The notes under the pieces were generated by a model. That model ran no database searches. It saw only the letters and a list, made by a program, of their open reading frames with translations, and was not told the origin of the DNA. A program made the translations under genes and the position numbers. A stretch of 64,000 nucleotides of DNA from Verrucomicrobiales bacterium (GTDB lineage: Bacteria > Verrucomicrobiota > Verrucomicrobiia > Limisphaerales > UBA11320): positions 38,185-102,184 of the forward strand of contig JAEUHE010000031.1 of NCBI GenBank assembly GCA_016793885.1, read 5' to 3'. Below, piece by piece: positions 37,311-44,747 of the stretch (its first letter is position 1; every line of letters starts with the position of its first letter).

Positions 37311-38579
37311 TCAGCGAAGCCCCAGCAAGCTCACTCCCGTAAGCTCCTCAAGTTCGGCCGCCGCGGCGCTAAACTCACGCCGGGTGTCCAGCAGACTTTC
37401 CACGGCTTCGAGATACTGCTTTTGCAGCTCGACATAGGTGGTGGCCGGAACGGCCGCCATGCGATAGTGGCGATCGGCCAGTTCCGCCGCCTGGGCGAAG
37501 TGCTGGACGGAATCGGGGCGCCACTGCGCTATTTCATCCAATCGTGCCCCATAGGCGCGGCTGGCGGAGATGACCCGTCTTTCCACATCGCGACGCGCCA
37601 GATCCAGCAGCGTCTCAGCCTGAATTTCGCGGGCCCGCGCGGCCCCGATGTTCGAGCTGTTGTTTCTCCACAGGGGAAGCGGAAAGGAGATCCCCACCCC
37701 GATCATGCGGTCCTTCCCTCCCGCGGTTTCCTCGCTGAACTCCGGACCCAGCCGAACCGAGGGCCAACGCTCATTGCGAGCCAGCTCCAGACGAAAACCT
37801 TGCTGCTCCAACTCCACCTCGCGGAGCCGCAACTCGAAGTTATTGGTCTGAGCGGCGGCCAAAAGGTCAGAGAGCCGCGGTGCCGCTGGACGCGGAGTGT
37901 CCGACAAAACCACGGTGAGTTCCTCCTCCAACGGGCGACCCAACAAGCGATTCAAGGTCAGGCGGGCATCCTCCGCGCTCAAGCCGGACTCGGTGGCCCG
38001 CCGTCGAAGGCTGACCTCGGTCGCCTCCAGAATCCGCAACTCAAGCTGAGGAGTAACTCCCGACGGATCACGTTGAACCAACACCTCCCTAAGGGCTCGG
38101 TAGCGGTCGGCAACCTCCCGAGCCACTCGCGCCTTCTCCTGCGAGGCGGCCAACGCATGGGCTTCACCCCGTACCCGCGCCGCCAAGGCGTTGCGAAACC
38201 GAGCCAACCCAAGCTCCGCCAGGGCCACATCCTGGTTCGCAATCGCTTTCCTCAGCCCGAGACGTCCGGGCCACTCAAACGCTTGGCTAACCCCCACGCT
38301 CCAAGCGACCCCCTCCCCCGTGAATCGTCCACCTCGCTCGTGCGCCTGCTTCTGTCCCAGGCTGCCGGTCACCTCCGGCGGCGCCAGCCGGCCCGCCGTT
38401 CGCTTCATCGATCGCGCCGCACCTACCTCGGCTTCGTAAAACCGAAGTTCAGGATTCTGCTTCAACGCCAACTCCACGAGCGAGCTGGGTGAGGGTGGCA
38501 GGGCATTGGTGGAGGCTCCGGCGGCCAGGCTGGCCGCGATAGCAATCAAAACAAGTGGGGTCAAAATGGACTTCATCAT
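37311..38579 (-). CDS. czcC: TolC-like outer-membrane efflux channel (CzcC type)
   Basis: A 422-residue outer-membrane factor: signal peptide (LTPLVLIAIAASLAAGAS, about 4-24), then two repeats of long helices with short beta stretches. Family cues are LVELALKQNPELRFYEAEVG near the start, LLAAAQTNNFELRLREVELE in the middle (the second repeat), GVGISFPLPLWRNNSSNI, and YVELQKQYLEAVESLLDTRREF near the end. It gives the outer-membrane exit for the adjacent RND pump. Two start ATGs occur in tandem at 38579 and 38576; I use the first. Confidence 0.92.
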   Translation of the reverse strand: MMKSILTPLVLIAIAASLAAGASTNALPPSPSSLVELALKQNPELRFYEAEVGAARSMKRTAGRLAPPEVTGSLGQKQAHERGGRFTGEGVAWSVGVSQAFEWPGRLGLRKAIANQDVALAELGLARFRNALAARVRGEAHALAASQEKARVAREVADRYRALREVLVQRDPSGVTPQLELRILEATEVSLRRRATESGLSAEDARLTLNRLLGRPLEEELTVVLSDTPRPAAPRLSDLLAAAQTNNFELRLREVELEQQGFRLELARNERWPSVRLGPEFSEETAGGKDRMIGVGISFPLPLWRNNSSNIGAARAREIQAETLLDLARRDVERRVISASRAYGARLDEIAQWRPDSVQHFAQAAELADRHYRMAAVPATTYVELQKQYLEAVESLLDTRREFSAAAAELEELTGVSLLGLR

Positions 38580-38710
38580 AGATCAAAACACGGGATCAGG
38601 TTCAACAAACGGGGTCAGGTATCGAAGTGATGCCGCCAACGCGGCGACATCCGGACACAAAAAAACCCGAACGAATCGCCGTTAGGCGGACCGCTCAGGC
38701 TCAAGAAGGA

Positions 38711-39205
38711 TCAAATGAGGAAGACCGTGGACCGAACGACGCTGACCGACCAGGAGGGGGGAGGGATCGCCAGCAGCGGCGTTTCCAGGGATGTGAAACC
38801 CGCTAACAACCCGACCAAAGGGGCAACCGAAGGCAGGCAAGTGCCCGTCGGAACTCGAACACTCATCGATTCGATGAAGTCTCGGAAATTCGCAATCTGT
38901 GCCTTTTGGAAACTGAGCACGTGATCGGATGTCGCGGTCGGGGATCCATCCGCCAGCCAGACCAATGCCGTGGAAACCAGTCGGTGCGCATGCCCCCGCA
39001 AAGTCGGACCCGCATGACGAAGCACGACTTTGGTTCCCCCCTGATGCGAGGAAATCTGCACTCCGTGTTCTCCGTCCAGACAAGCAATCACCGCGGCCGT
39101 CACCGGGGCCAAGGGCGTCCCCATCCACAAGTACACCACTAGCCAAAACGCAGCCAAGAGCTGGCGGCGGCCGAAGTCGACAAAATGGCGCGGATAGAAA
39201 CTCAT
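38711..39205 (-). CDS. Exported unknown protein at the head of the metal-efflux genes
   Basis: A 164-residue protein with an N-terminal hydrophobic segment (about 16-38, LLAAFWLVVYLWMG) that looks like a signal peptide or anchor. The following region is His-rich (HGVQISSHQGG, VLRHAGPTLRGHAHRL, TSDHVLSF), which would suit metal binding. The C-terminus is Pro/Ser-rich and mildly hydrophobic. It lies 131 bp before the czcC start on the same strand, so it is probably the first gene of the efflux unit. No family recognised. It is too small and has no lipoyl/barrel pattern to serve as the missing CzcB adaptor. Confidence 0.6.
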   Translation of the reverse strand: MSFYPRHFVDFGRRQLLAAFWLVVYLWMGTPLAPVTAAVIACLDGEHGVQISSHQGGTKVVLRHAGPTLRGHAHRLVSTALVWLADGSPTATSDHVLSFQKAQIANFRDFIESMSVRVPTGTCLPSVAPLVGLLAGFTSLETPLLAIPPPSWSVSVVRSTVFLI

Positions 39206-39487
39206 GTGTCTACGAGGACTAGTTCTAGACTACTCGCGCTCAAGGAATGTTCAAGCGACTTGTTGGGGAGCCCGACTCCCGGTCGTTCTCAGCCAGCTGC
39301 AAACGGTCGAACCGACCAGGCAAAAAGGTCCCACCACTACCCAGGGCACAAAGCCTGCTTACCTAGGGCACCACGACCGGATGCTTTAAGAAAAGCACCG
39401 GAGCCGCTTCTGGCTTTTCAAGCCACAAGCCCGCGTGTAGCAGTAATTGCGGTCAACGGACGAACCAACAACAAGTGCATGTACGCC

Positions 39488-39847
39488 ATGAAGAAAATCG
39501 GATATCTCCTGACTCTGACTCTCAGCTTCTCTTACTTAGGAATCATGAACTCGGCGCAAGCTTCCGGTGGCTATTCCGCCCGGATGGCCCTGCCTAGGAC
39601 CGGCGTCGAGAAGAGCCAGGTCGACCGGGAGAAATTTAGCCTCGGTCAGCGAATTTTTGCCGGCAAGGTCAATTCAGGCCAGGGCGATGCGAGTGCTCAA
39701 AAGGCCAAACTGACCGACCTGCAATCGCTGCTACCAGCCAAGCTCGCCAAGGAAAAGGATCTTTGCTCCCTGGCCGGGAAGCTCTCTCCTGAACAGCTGA
39801 ACGCCCTCGACTATTTTGTGACGCAACGTTACGGCAAGGGCAAATAG
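39488..39847 (+). CDS. Small exported protein upstream of myo-inositol oxygenase
   Basis: The frame is open from 39185, but the only sensible product starts at the ATG at 39488 (or 39479), giving 119 residues with a signal peptide (MKKIGYLLTLTLSFSYLG, cleavage near AQA-SG). The mature part has RTGVEKSQVDREKFSLGQRI, LTDLQSLLPAKLAKEKDLCS and ends LSPEQLNALDYFVTQRYGKG, which resembles the end of small c-type cytochromes and repeat proteins but without CxxCH, so it is not a cytochrome. One Cys. It lies 24 bp before the MIOX gene. Function unknown. Confidence 0.7.
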   Translation: MKKIGYLLTLTLSFSYLGIMNSAQASGGYSARMALPRTGVEKSQVDREKFSLGQRIFAGKVNSGQGDASAQKAKLTDLQSLLPAKLAKEKDLCSLAGKLSPEQLNALDYFVTQRYGKGK

Positions 39848-39871
39848 TCCTTAGTTTTTGCCAAGAATGGG

Positions 39872-40819
39872 ATGGCCACCTGGGGGCCGAAGTGGGTTGA
39901 TTTTCCAATGAAAAGCACCCCTGACGTTCGATCGGCTTCGCAGAACCCGCTCTCCGGCTTCGAAGATTGGGAAAGCTTCATGGAGAAGCGGTATCCGAAT
40001 CCCCTCCCTGACCAGCCCGGTCCTCTTAAAAACCAGAATACCCTTCAAAAGCGGGAGGGTTATCGCGACTATCGTGCCGAGGCCCGCGCCGGGGTGAAAG
40101 AGTTCTATCAGCAGAACCACCGGCTTCAAACAGTCGACTTTGTGCGCAGGAAGCAGGCCGAATTCAGCCCGCTTAACAAGGGCGAGATGAGTGTTTGGGA
40201 AGCGATTGAACTGTTGGACACCATCGTGGACGACAGCGATCCAGACACCGAAAACTCCCAACTGATGCACGCCATGCAGTCCGGCGAAGCCGCCCGCGAG
40301 GCGGGGATGCCCAGCTGGTTTGTCCTGACCTGCTTTATCCACGATCTTGGCAAGATCCTCTGCTGCCATAAGGAACCGCAGTGGTCGGTGGTCGGAGACA
40401 CCTTCCCGGTCGGTTGCCGCTTCTCCGAAAAAATCGTCTTCTCCGAGTTCTTCAGCGAAAATCCAGACTCCCAGGACCCTCGCTACAACACTCCCCACGG
40501 AATCTACACCCCGGGTTGCGGGTTGGACAAAGTTCTCATGTCCTGGGGACACGATGAATATCTCTACTATGTGATGCGGCCCTATCTCCCGCTCGAGAGT
40601 CACTACATCATTCGCTATCACTCCTTCTATCCTTTGCATCGCGAGAACGAATATCTGTGGATGCTCAACGATCAGGACCGATCGATGTTGAAATGGGTCA
40701 AAGCCTTCAATCCCTTCGACCTCTATTCCAAAGGGGATCGAATGCCCAACGTGAAGGAGCTCACTCCCTACTACCGAGATCTGGTCGCGGAATACCTGCC
40801 TGACAAATTGAAGTGGTGA
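39872..40819 (+). CDS. miox: myo-Inositol oxygenase
   Basis: Di-iron oxygenase that cleaves myo-inositol to D-glucuronate with O2. The 315-residue product is full length. All six iron ligands of the family are seen: His133 (LMHAMQ), His157-Asp158 (IHDLGK), His227 (SWGHDEY), His250 (IRYHSFYP) and Asp283 (NPFDLYSK), with spacings close to those of the mouse enzyme (98, 123, 124, 194, 220, 253). Other hallmarks are EPQWSVVGDTFPVGC and YNTPHGIYTPGCGLDKVLM. Alternative start at 39908. No other inositol or glucuronate gene is adjacent, so the pathway must be completed elsewhere or the substrate may differ. Confidence 0.96.
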   Translation: MATWGPKWVDFPMKSTPDVRSASQNPLSGFEDWESFMEKRYPNPLPDQPGPLKNQNTLQKREGYRDYRAEARAGVKEFYQQNHRLQTVDFVRRKQAEFSPLNKGEMSVWEAIELLDTIVDDSDPDTENSQLMHAMQSGEAAREAGMPSWFVLTCFIHDLGKILCCHKEPQWSVVGDTFPVGCRFSEKIVFSEFFSENPDSQDPRYNTPHGIYTPGCGLDKVLMSWGHDEYLYYVMRPYLPLESHYIIRYHSFYPLHRENEYLWMLNDQDRSMLKWVKAFNPFDLYSKGDRMPNVKELTPYYRDLVAEYLPDKLKW

Positions 40820-41090
40820 TTGCGAAGCTCCGTGGGTCGCTGACTCTCACTCAGGTAGGGCGAGACTCTGCTCGAGCCCATAAAGGCCCAAGGTGTGGGA
40901 AGCTTCAAAGTAGCCGCGGCGAGGAGCCACGAAGGTTCATCGATGTCGGGATGCCCTCATCGGGGTAGCCCTTCGACTTGAGCGGAACCTGGGGCCTTTG
41001 TGGGCTCGACGAGATCTGAACTATAAACTGAATCGGATCGCTCTTCGATCAAGTCTCTCCCTACCCTAGTAGGATGGGAGGGGGCGCAGG

Positions 41091-41118
41091 AAAAGCGGAG
41101 ACGTGTCTCCGCAGTCCA
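41091..41118. repeat. REP-like hairpin
   Basis: aaaagcgg-N10-ccgcagtcca: an 8-bp perfect stem gcggagac/gtctccgc with a 2-nt centre at 41095-41112, flanked by aaaa and agtcca. The frame aaaagcgg-N10-ccgca(g/c)tcca is shared with 56013-56040, so the two belong to one repeat family although the stem-specific bases differ. Confidence 0.6.
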
Positions 41119-41152
41119 TAGGCCCAGCTGGCCGTCACCCATCGACTCGGGG

Positions 41153-41193
41153 ATCCGTTTCGAAATCCGTGTCATCCGTGAAATCCGTGGTTC
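41153..41193 (+). repeat. 9-bp-phased intergenic element, copy F
   Basis: atccgtttcgaa followed by atccgtgtc, atccgtgaa, atccgtggt and tc. The 27-base core 41165-41191 is identical to copy A, 24 kb away. It lies 32 bp from the end of the minus-strand 1173-residue protein gene. Confidence 0.8.
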
Positions 41194-41225
41194 ACTTCGG
41201 GCCGAACCGAGATGAATCCCGCCCC

Positions 41226-44200
41226 TCACTCCTCCGCGTTCGTCAAGGTCACGATGTAGAACTCAGCTACCGAACTGGGAGCCTCGAGGTTAACCTCAAA
41301 CTCATCGCCCGAGTTCAGCGCGCTGGTCACCACATCCCGGAAACTCTCTCCCGACACACGGGATGCTGCACGGATCGCGAATCGTAACTTGCTCGCGTAA
41401 ACCCTCGGCCAGTTCCACCGCAACCGAACTCTCCCCTGCTCATTCAAGGAAATATTGATCGACGGCGGGCCCAGCGGCAATGGCGGGACCGAAGGCCGGC
41501 CCAACCCATCGCTTGGATCCGTCCCCTCCACCATCTCCTGCCAGTCGCTATAACCATCGCCATCGGAATCCGTCCACGGCACATGACCCACTGTACCACC
41601 CAGGAACAACCGCTCCCAAGAATCGATGAGTAGATTTCCATCCAGGTCACGATCGTTGGCCCGCGGAATCAACACCAACCGAAGCTCAATCACCTCCAGC
41701 GTCTGAGGCGCACAAGTGTCGGACGGAAGATCACTAAACGCCTCCAGTCGAATCAGAGAATCAGGAACCAGCTCCAGGGCCGACGAGAAGCCAAAGGGCT
41801 CTCCGAAGGCGTTCACCAGGCTGACCGGACCAGAACTGCCCTGCAGTACCGTGCAGGCGGGACCAAACGAATCCGCACGGACCCTCAGGTCGACCACCGT
41901 CCGGGGACGCGCACCCGCGCTGTTGACCAAAACCTGCGCTCCGAGGCGCGCAGAGGGGATTCTGTTCGTTCCAGTTCCCAAGGCCGCCACATAGTTGGAA
42001 CTGAGCGCAGCTCCGGAGAACAGCAAACGCAGCTGATCCAACACCGGCGAGTAAGGAGCTTCCGTGGGAGTGTTGGATTCGATGCAGATGCGATACAGAT
42101 CCGCCGTGAGCAATCGCAAGTTGACCACTCCCGGCAACGTCGACGTCCGTGTCAGGCTGTCGATCGTCTGCAAAACTCCCGGCAAACTCCAGGAGTTAGA
42201 AGCCTGCGGACTGGCCAGTGTGACGAGCAGCTCCGTCGGAGGGTTGGTGCGATCAAAATCCCGCTGACGTTGGGGGAACAGCGTGACATTGGTCGCCCAG
42301 CCCTGCCCCTGCGACTGAAGAATCGAAGCAACCTTCTGCTCCAGCAAGGCGGCGATGAGGGTGTCAATCTGCTCCACTCGAGTTCCCACGATCGTCTTGG
42401 GTCCCGAAAGCAAGTAGGTCGCCGCTCCCGCCAGCCACCGATTCGCCTCCACCTCCGCCGATCCGCTGCCCGGAATGAAGGGAATGGTCACCGGCTCCAC
42501 CGCTGGAAGGGTAAAGGCGCGGATCAATTCGCGTCCCAGCGGATCATTGGTCGACCCCGGGCGACGATTGAAATGCTCATCCGTCGAAAGAGAGATCAGG
42601 TTTCCGGCGCTAGCTAGCAGGGTGAACTGAACAAAACCCGGGGCGATCGGGGAACTGGCCACTTTCCCCGAAGCCATGAGCGCTCCGTTCAGACCGTTGA
42701 CGCGCACCACTGTCCCGGTTTCGGCTCCAGCGACTGATGAAACCTGCGCGGGATTCAGGTAGGGCTGAGGAGTCACCGTCAACGCAAGCGGCAGCTGGGT
42801 CGTGTAGGGAACATGGCCCGGTGGCGGAATGGACAGTTTATTGGTGGGGTTCGTCCCGGTAAGCAGCTCATCCAGATCACGAAACCCGTCCAAGTCGGAA
42901 TCGGCACCCCCCTTGGGATCCAGCCCCTTGGCCACCTCGACGAAATCCGGCACTCCGTCTTCATCGGAATCGATTTTATCAGGCGGCACGGTGAACCGGT
43001 AAATCGCAGTGGCAATGGCGGATCGAGCTCCTGGATTCCCTGCCGGCCGACCAAAGTATTGAACGACGGTTTGGGCGTAGAGTGGAACACGGGTTCCCGA
43101 AACGAAGCGCGTCCACGCGCCACCGTCCAGTCGATAGAACAGCTCATCGCTGGGGTTCGAGGCCGTGAGTTGGAAACAAACCCCCGAGTTGAATGTCCCT
43201 GCCGGGGGATCGATCCGAACCTCGGAACCCAACACACCCTGCGGCGGATCGAAGGTGGAGAAACTAAATTCTCTTCTGGGCTGGCTCACCAAGGCGAACG
43301 CCGCCGAAGCATGGCCGAGCCCGAGGTTCACGCCCACCGGGTTTCTCAACCCAGTCTGAGTATCTCCATACGTTTCATTGGTAACCGACAGTGTCCTAGG
43401 ACTGCCTCCAAAAACAGGACCCGAGGACCAATCTCCGGCAGCCGTCAAACTGAGCAGCCGCGGCTCCTCCGTCACGAAGGGCTCAAACTGAAACTGGGCC
43501 ACATTTCCGCCATTCCCTCGGGATCGGGCAGAGGGTAGGAAACCGGTCATCACGGGATTGTAGCCGTTCCCACCCCATCGGCGGCTTTCAAACCGAGTGG
43601 ATACCCCTCCAGCACCAGACACCACGTGCAAGCCGCCTGCTCCGCCGGGGAGGAGAAACTGGATCGCTTCGCCAGCAACCGGTTGATAGGTCTGGATTAA
43701 GCGGAGAGTGGTTTGACCGTCATAGGCGTAAACTGCCCCGATCGCCCCCTCATTGAGCAGTGCCGTCAGCTGAAGATTGGTGGGACCGGAAATCACCCCT
43801 AGCCGATCGATGCGATTCGAGCCAAAGCTGAGCTGACCGAGCGGAGCCGGACGGAATTGGAAGACGCCGGCCGCCGGCTCGATCAGGGGCCGAATCACCG
43901 CCTGGGTTTCCCCTGGACGCCAAGTCAAAAAAGTCGCCAGCGGAGAACCGCTGAAAATCCCCGCGACATAAAGCGTGTTCGTGGGCAGCCCGGCAACCTG
44001 ATCCTCCAAGGCAATAGTCCCGGCTCCCGAATCATAAACCGCCAACGTACTACTCCCGCTCCCCCCTAAGATTCCGGCCGCATAGTTCAGTGGCGCGCCG
44101 GTCTTGAGGGCAACTCGGTTCGCAAAGCTCAATGGCACGGGACTCGTGACATCGGAGAAACTGAGAAAGTTGCTACCGGTCGAGCGCATCAGCCCGAGAT

Positions 44201-44747
44201 GCACCGGCGTTGCCGGTTCGTTGTAGACGGAGCAAACGAACAGATCCTGCCAACTGTTGGCCGCCGCTCCACCGACCTGCACTGCCACCACCGCCCAGGG
44301 TCCATATCCCGACGGGAACACTGAGTAGGGTTGCGGAGTGCCGGAACGAGTGGGGCTGAAGAGGTTGATGCGGTTCGCCGCCGGAGCCGTCAACGCCAGA
44401 TTCGCCTGATTGCTGGTCACCAAGCTCCCAGTCAATCCCGACGCATCCCGAACGGGACCCAACGCCATCCCCGTCACGCCTGGGATGCCGCTGCCCCGAG
44501 CCGGGATCCACGTCAGCCCACCGGCCGATTCCAGAAAGCCAACGCGGTAGTCTCCCGTGGCACGGTCAACCATCACCAAGTCCACACGCCCGTCCCCATC
44601 AAAGTCAGCGGACCCGGCCAGTTCCGTCGGGGATTCCTCGACCCACGATCCTTGCGCCAACGAAGAGCCCGCCCCTAAAGCGAAAATGAACCCGGCAACA
44701 ACAGACCGAGAGGCCCATCTTTGCCAACAGCACGAATGGAAACTCAC
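41226..44747 (-). CDS. Giant exported protein with FG-GAP-like start and thrombospondin-3-like repeats
   Basis: A 1173-residue protein, last of the five-gene exported run. Signal peptide about 10-32 (VAGFIFALGAGSSLAQG). Residues about 35-60 have an FG-GAP/VCBS-type calcium loop (SADFDGDGRVDLVMVD). The middle is beta-rich with Ser/Thr/Gly-rich strands. Two Asp-rich blocks follow, around residue 590-640 (DSDEDGVPDFVEVAKGLDP, DSDLDGFRDLDELLTGTNP) and near 1080 (DSDGDGYSDWQEMVEGTDP). The end resembles a fibronectin-III-like strand set (VRLRWNWPRVY). No sorting signal such as LPXTG or PEP-CTERM is seen. It starts with GTG at 44747 overlapping the upstream stop (GTGA). It is probably a secreted or surface adhesin/structural protein. 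Confidence 0.85.
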   Translation of the reverse strand: MSFHSCCWQRWASRSVVAGFIFALGAGSSLAQGSWVEESPTELAGSADFDGDGRVDLVMVDRATGDYRVGFLESAGGLTWIPARGSGIPGVTGMALGPVRDASGLTGSLVTSNQANLALTAPAANRINLFSPTRSGTPQPYSVFPSGYGPWAVVAVQVGGAAANSWQDLFVCSVYNEPATPVHLGLMRSTGSNFLSFSDVTSPVPLSFANRVALKTGAPLNYAAGILGGSGSSTLAVYDSGAGTIALEDQVAGLPTNTLYVAGIFSGSPLATFLTWRPGETQAVIRPLIEPAAGVFQFRPAPLGQLSFGSNRIDRLGVISGPTNLQLTALLNEGAIGAVYAYDGQTTLRLIQTYQPVAGEAIQFLLPGGAGGLHVVSGAGGVSTRFESRRWGGNGYNPVMTGFLPSARSRGNGGNVAQFQFEPFVTEEPRLLSLTAAGDWSSGPVFGGSPRTLSVTNETYGDTQTGLRNPVGVNLGLGHASAAFALVSQPRREFSFSTFDPPQGVLGSEVRIDPPAGTFNSGVCFQLTASNPSDELFYRLDGGAWTRFVSGTRVPLYAQTVVQYFGRPAGNPGARSAIATAIYRFTVPPDKIDSDEDGVPDFVEVAKGLDPKGGADSDLDGFRDLDELLTGTNPTNKLSIPPPGHVPYTTQLPLALTVTPQPYLNPAQVSSVAGAETGTVVRVNGLNGALMASGKVASSPIAPGFVQFTLLASAGNLISLSTDEHFNRRPGSTNDPLGRELIRAFTLPAVEPVTIPFIPGSGSAEVEANRWLAGAATYLLSGPKTIVGTRVEQIDTLIAALLEQKVASILQSQGQGWATNVTLFPQRQRDFDRTNPPTELLVTLASPQASNSWSLPGVLQTIDSLTRTSTLPGVVNLRLLTADLYRICIESNTPTEAPYSPVLDQLRLLFSGAALSSNYVAALGTGTNRIPSARLGAQVLVNSAGARPRTVVDLRVRADSFGPACTVLQGSSGPVSLVNAFGEPFGFSSALELVPDSLIRLEAFSDLPSDTCAPQTLEVIELRLVLIPRANDRDLDGNLLIDSWERLFLGGTVGHVPWTDSDGDGYSDWQEMVEGTDPSDGLGRPSVPPLPLGPPSINISLNEQGRVRLRWNWPRVYASKLRFAIRAASRVSGESFRDVVTSALNSGDEFEVNLEAPSSVAEFYIVTLTNAEE

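Larger units (their letters stand above)
40820..41225. other. Convergent intergenic region with REP-like hairpin and 9-bp-phased element
   Basis: No gene is supported in these 406 bp. It holds a hairpin at 41095-41112 and copy F of the 9-bp-phased element at 41153-41193, both listed separately. The remaining sequence shows no coding frame or RNA gene that I can recognise. Confidence 0.5.

Noticed and set aside
39488..39847. Small c-type cytochrome
   Set aside because: The C-terminal style is similar, but there is no CxxCH haem motif.
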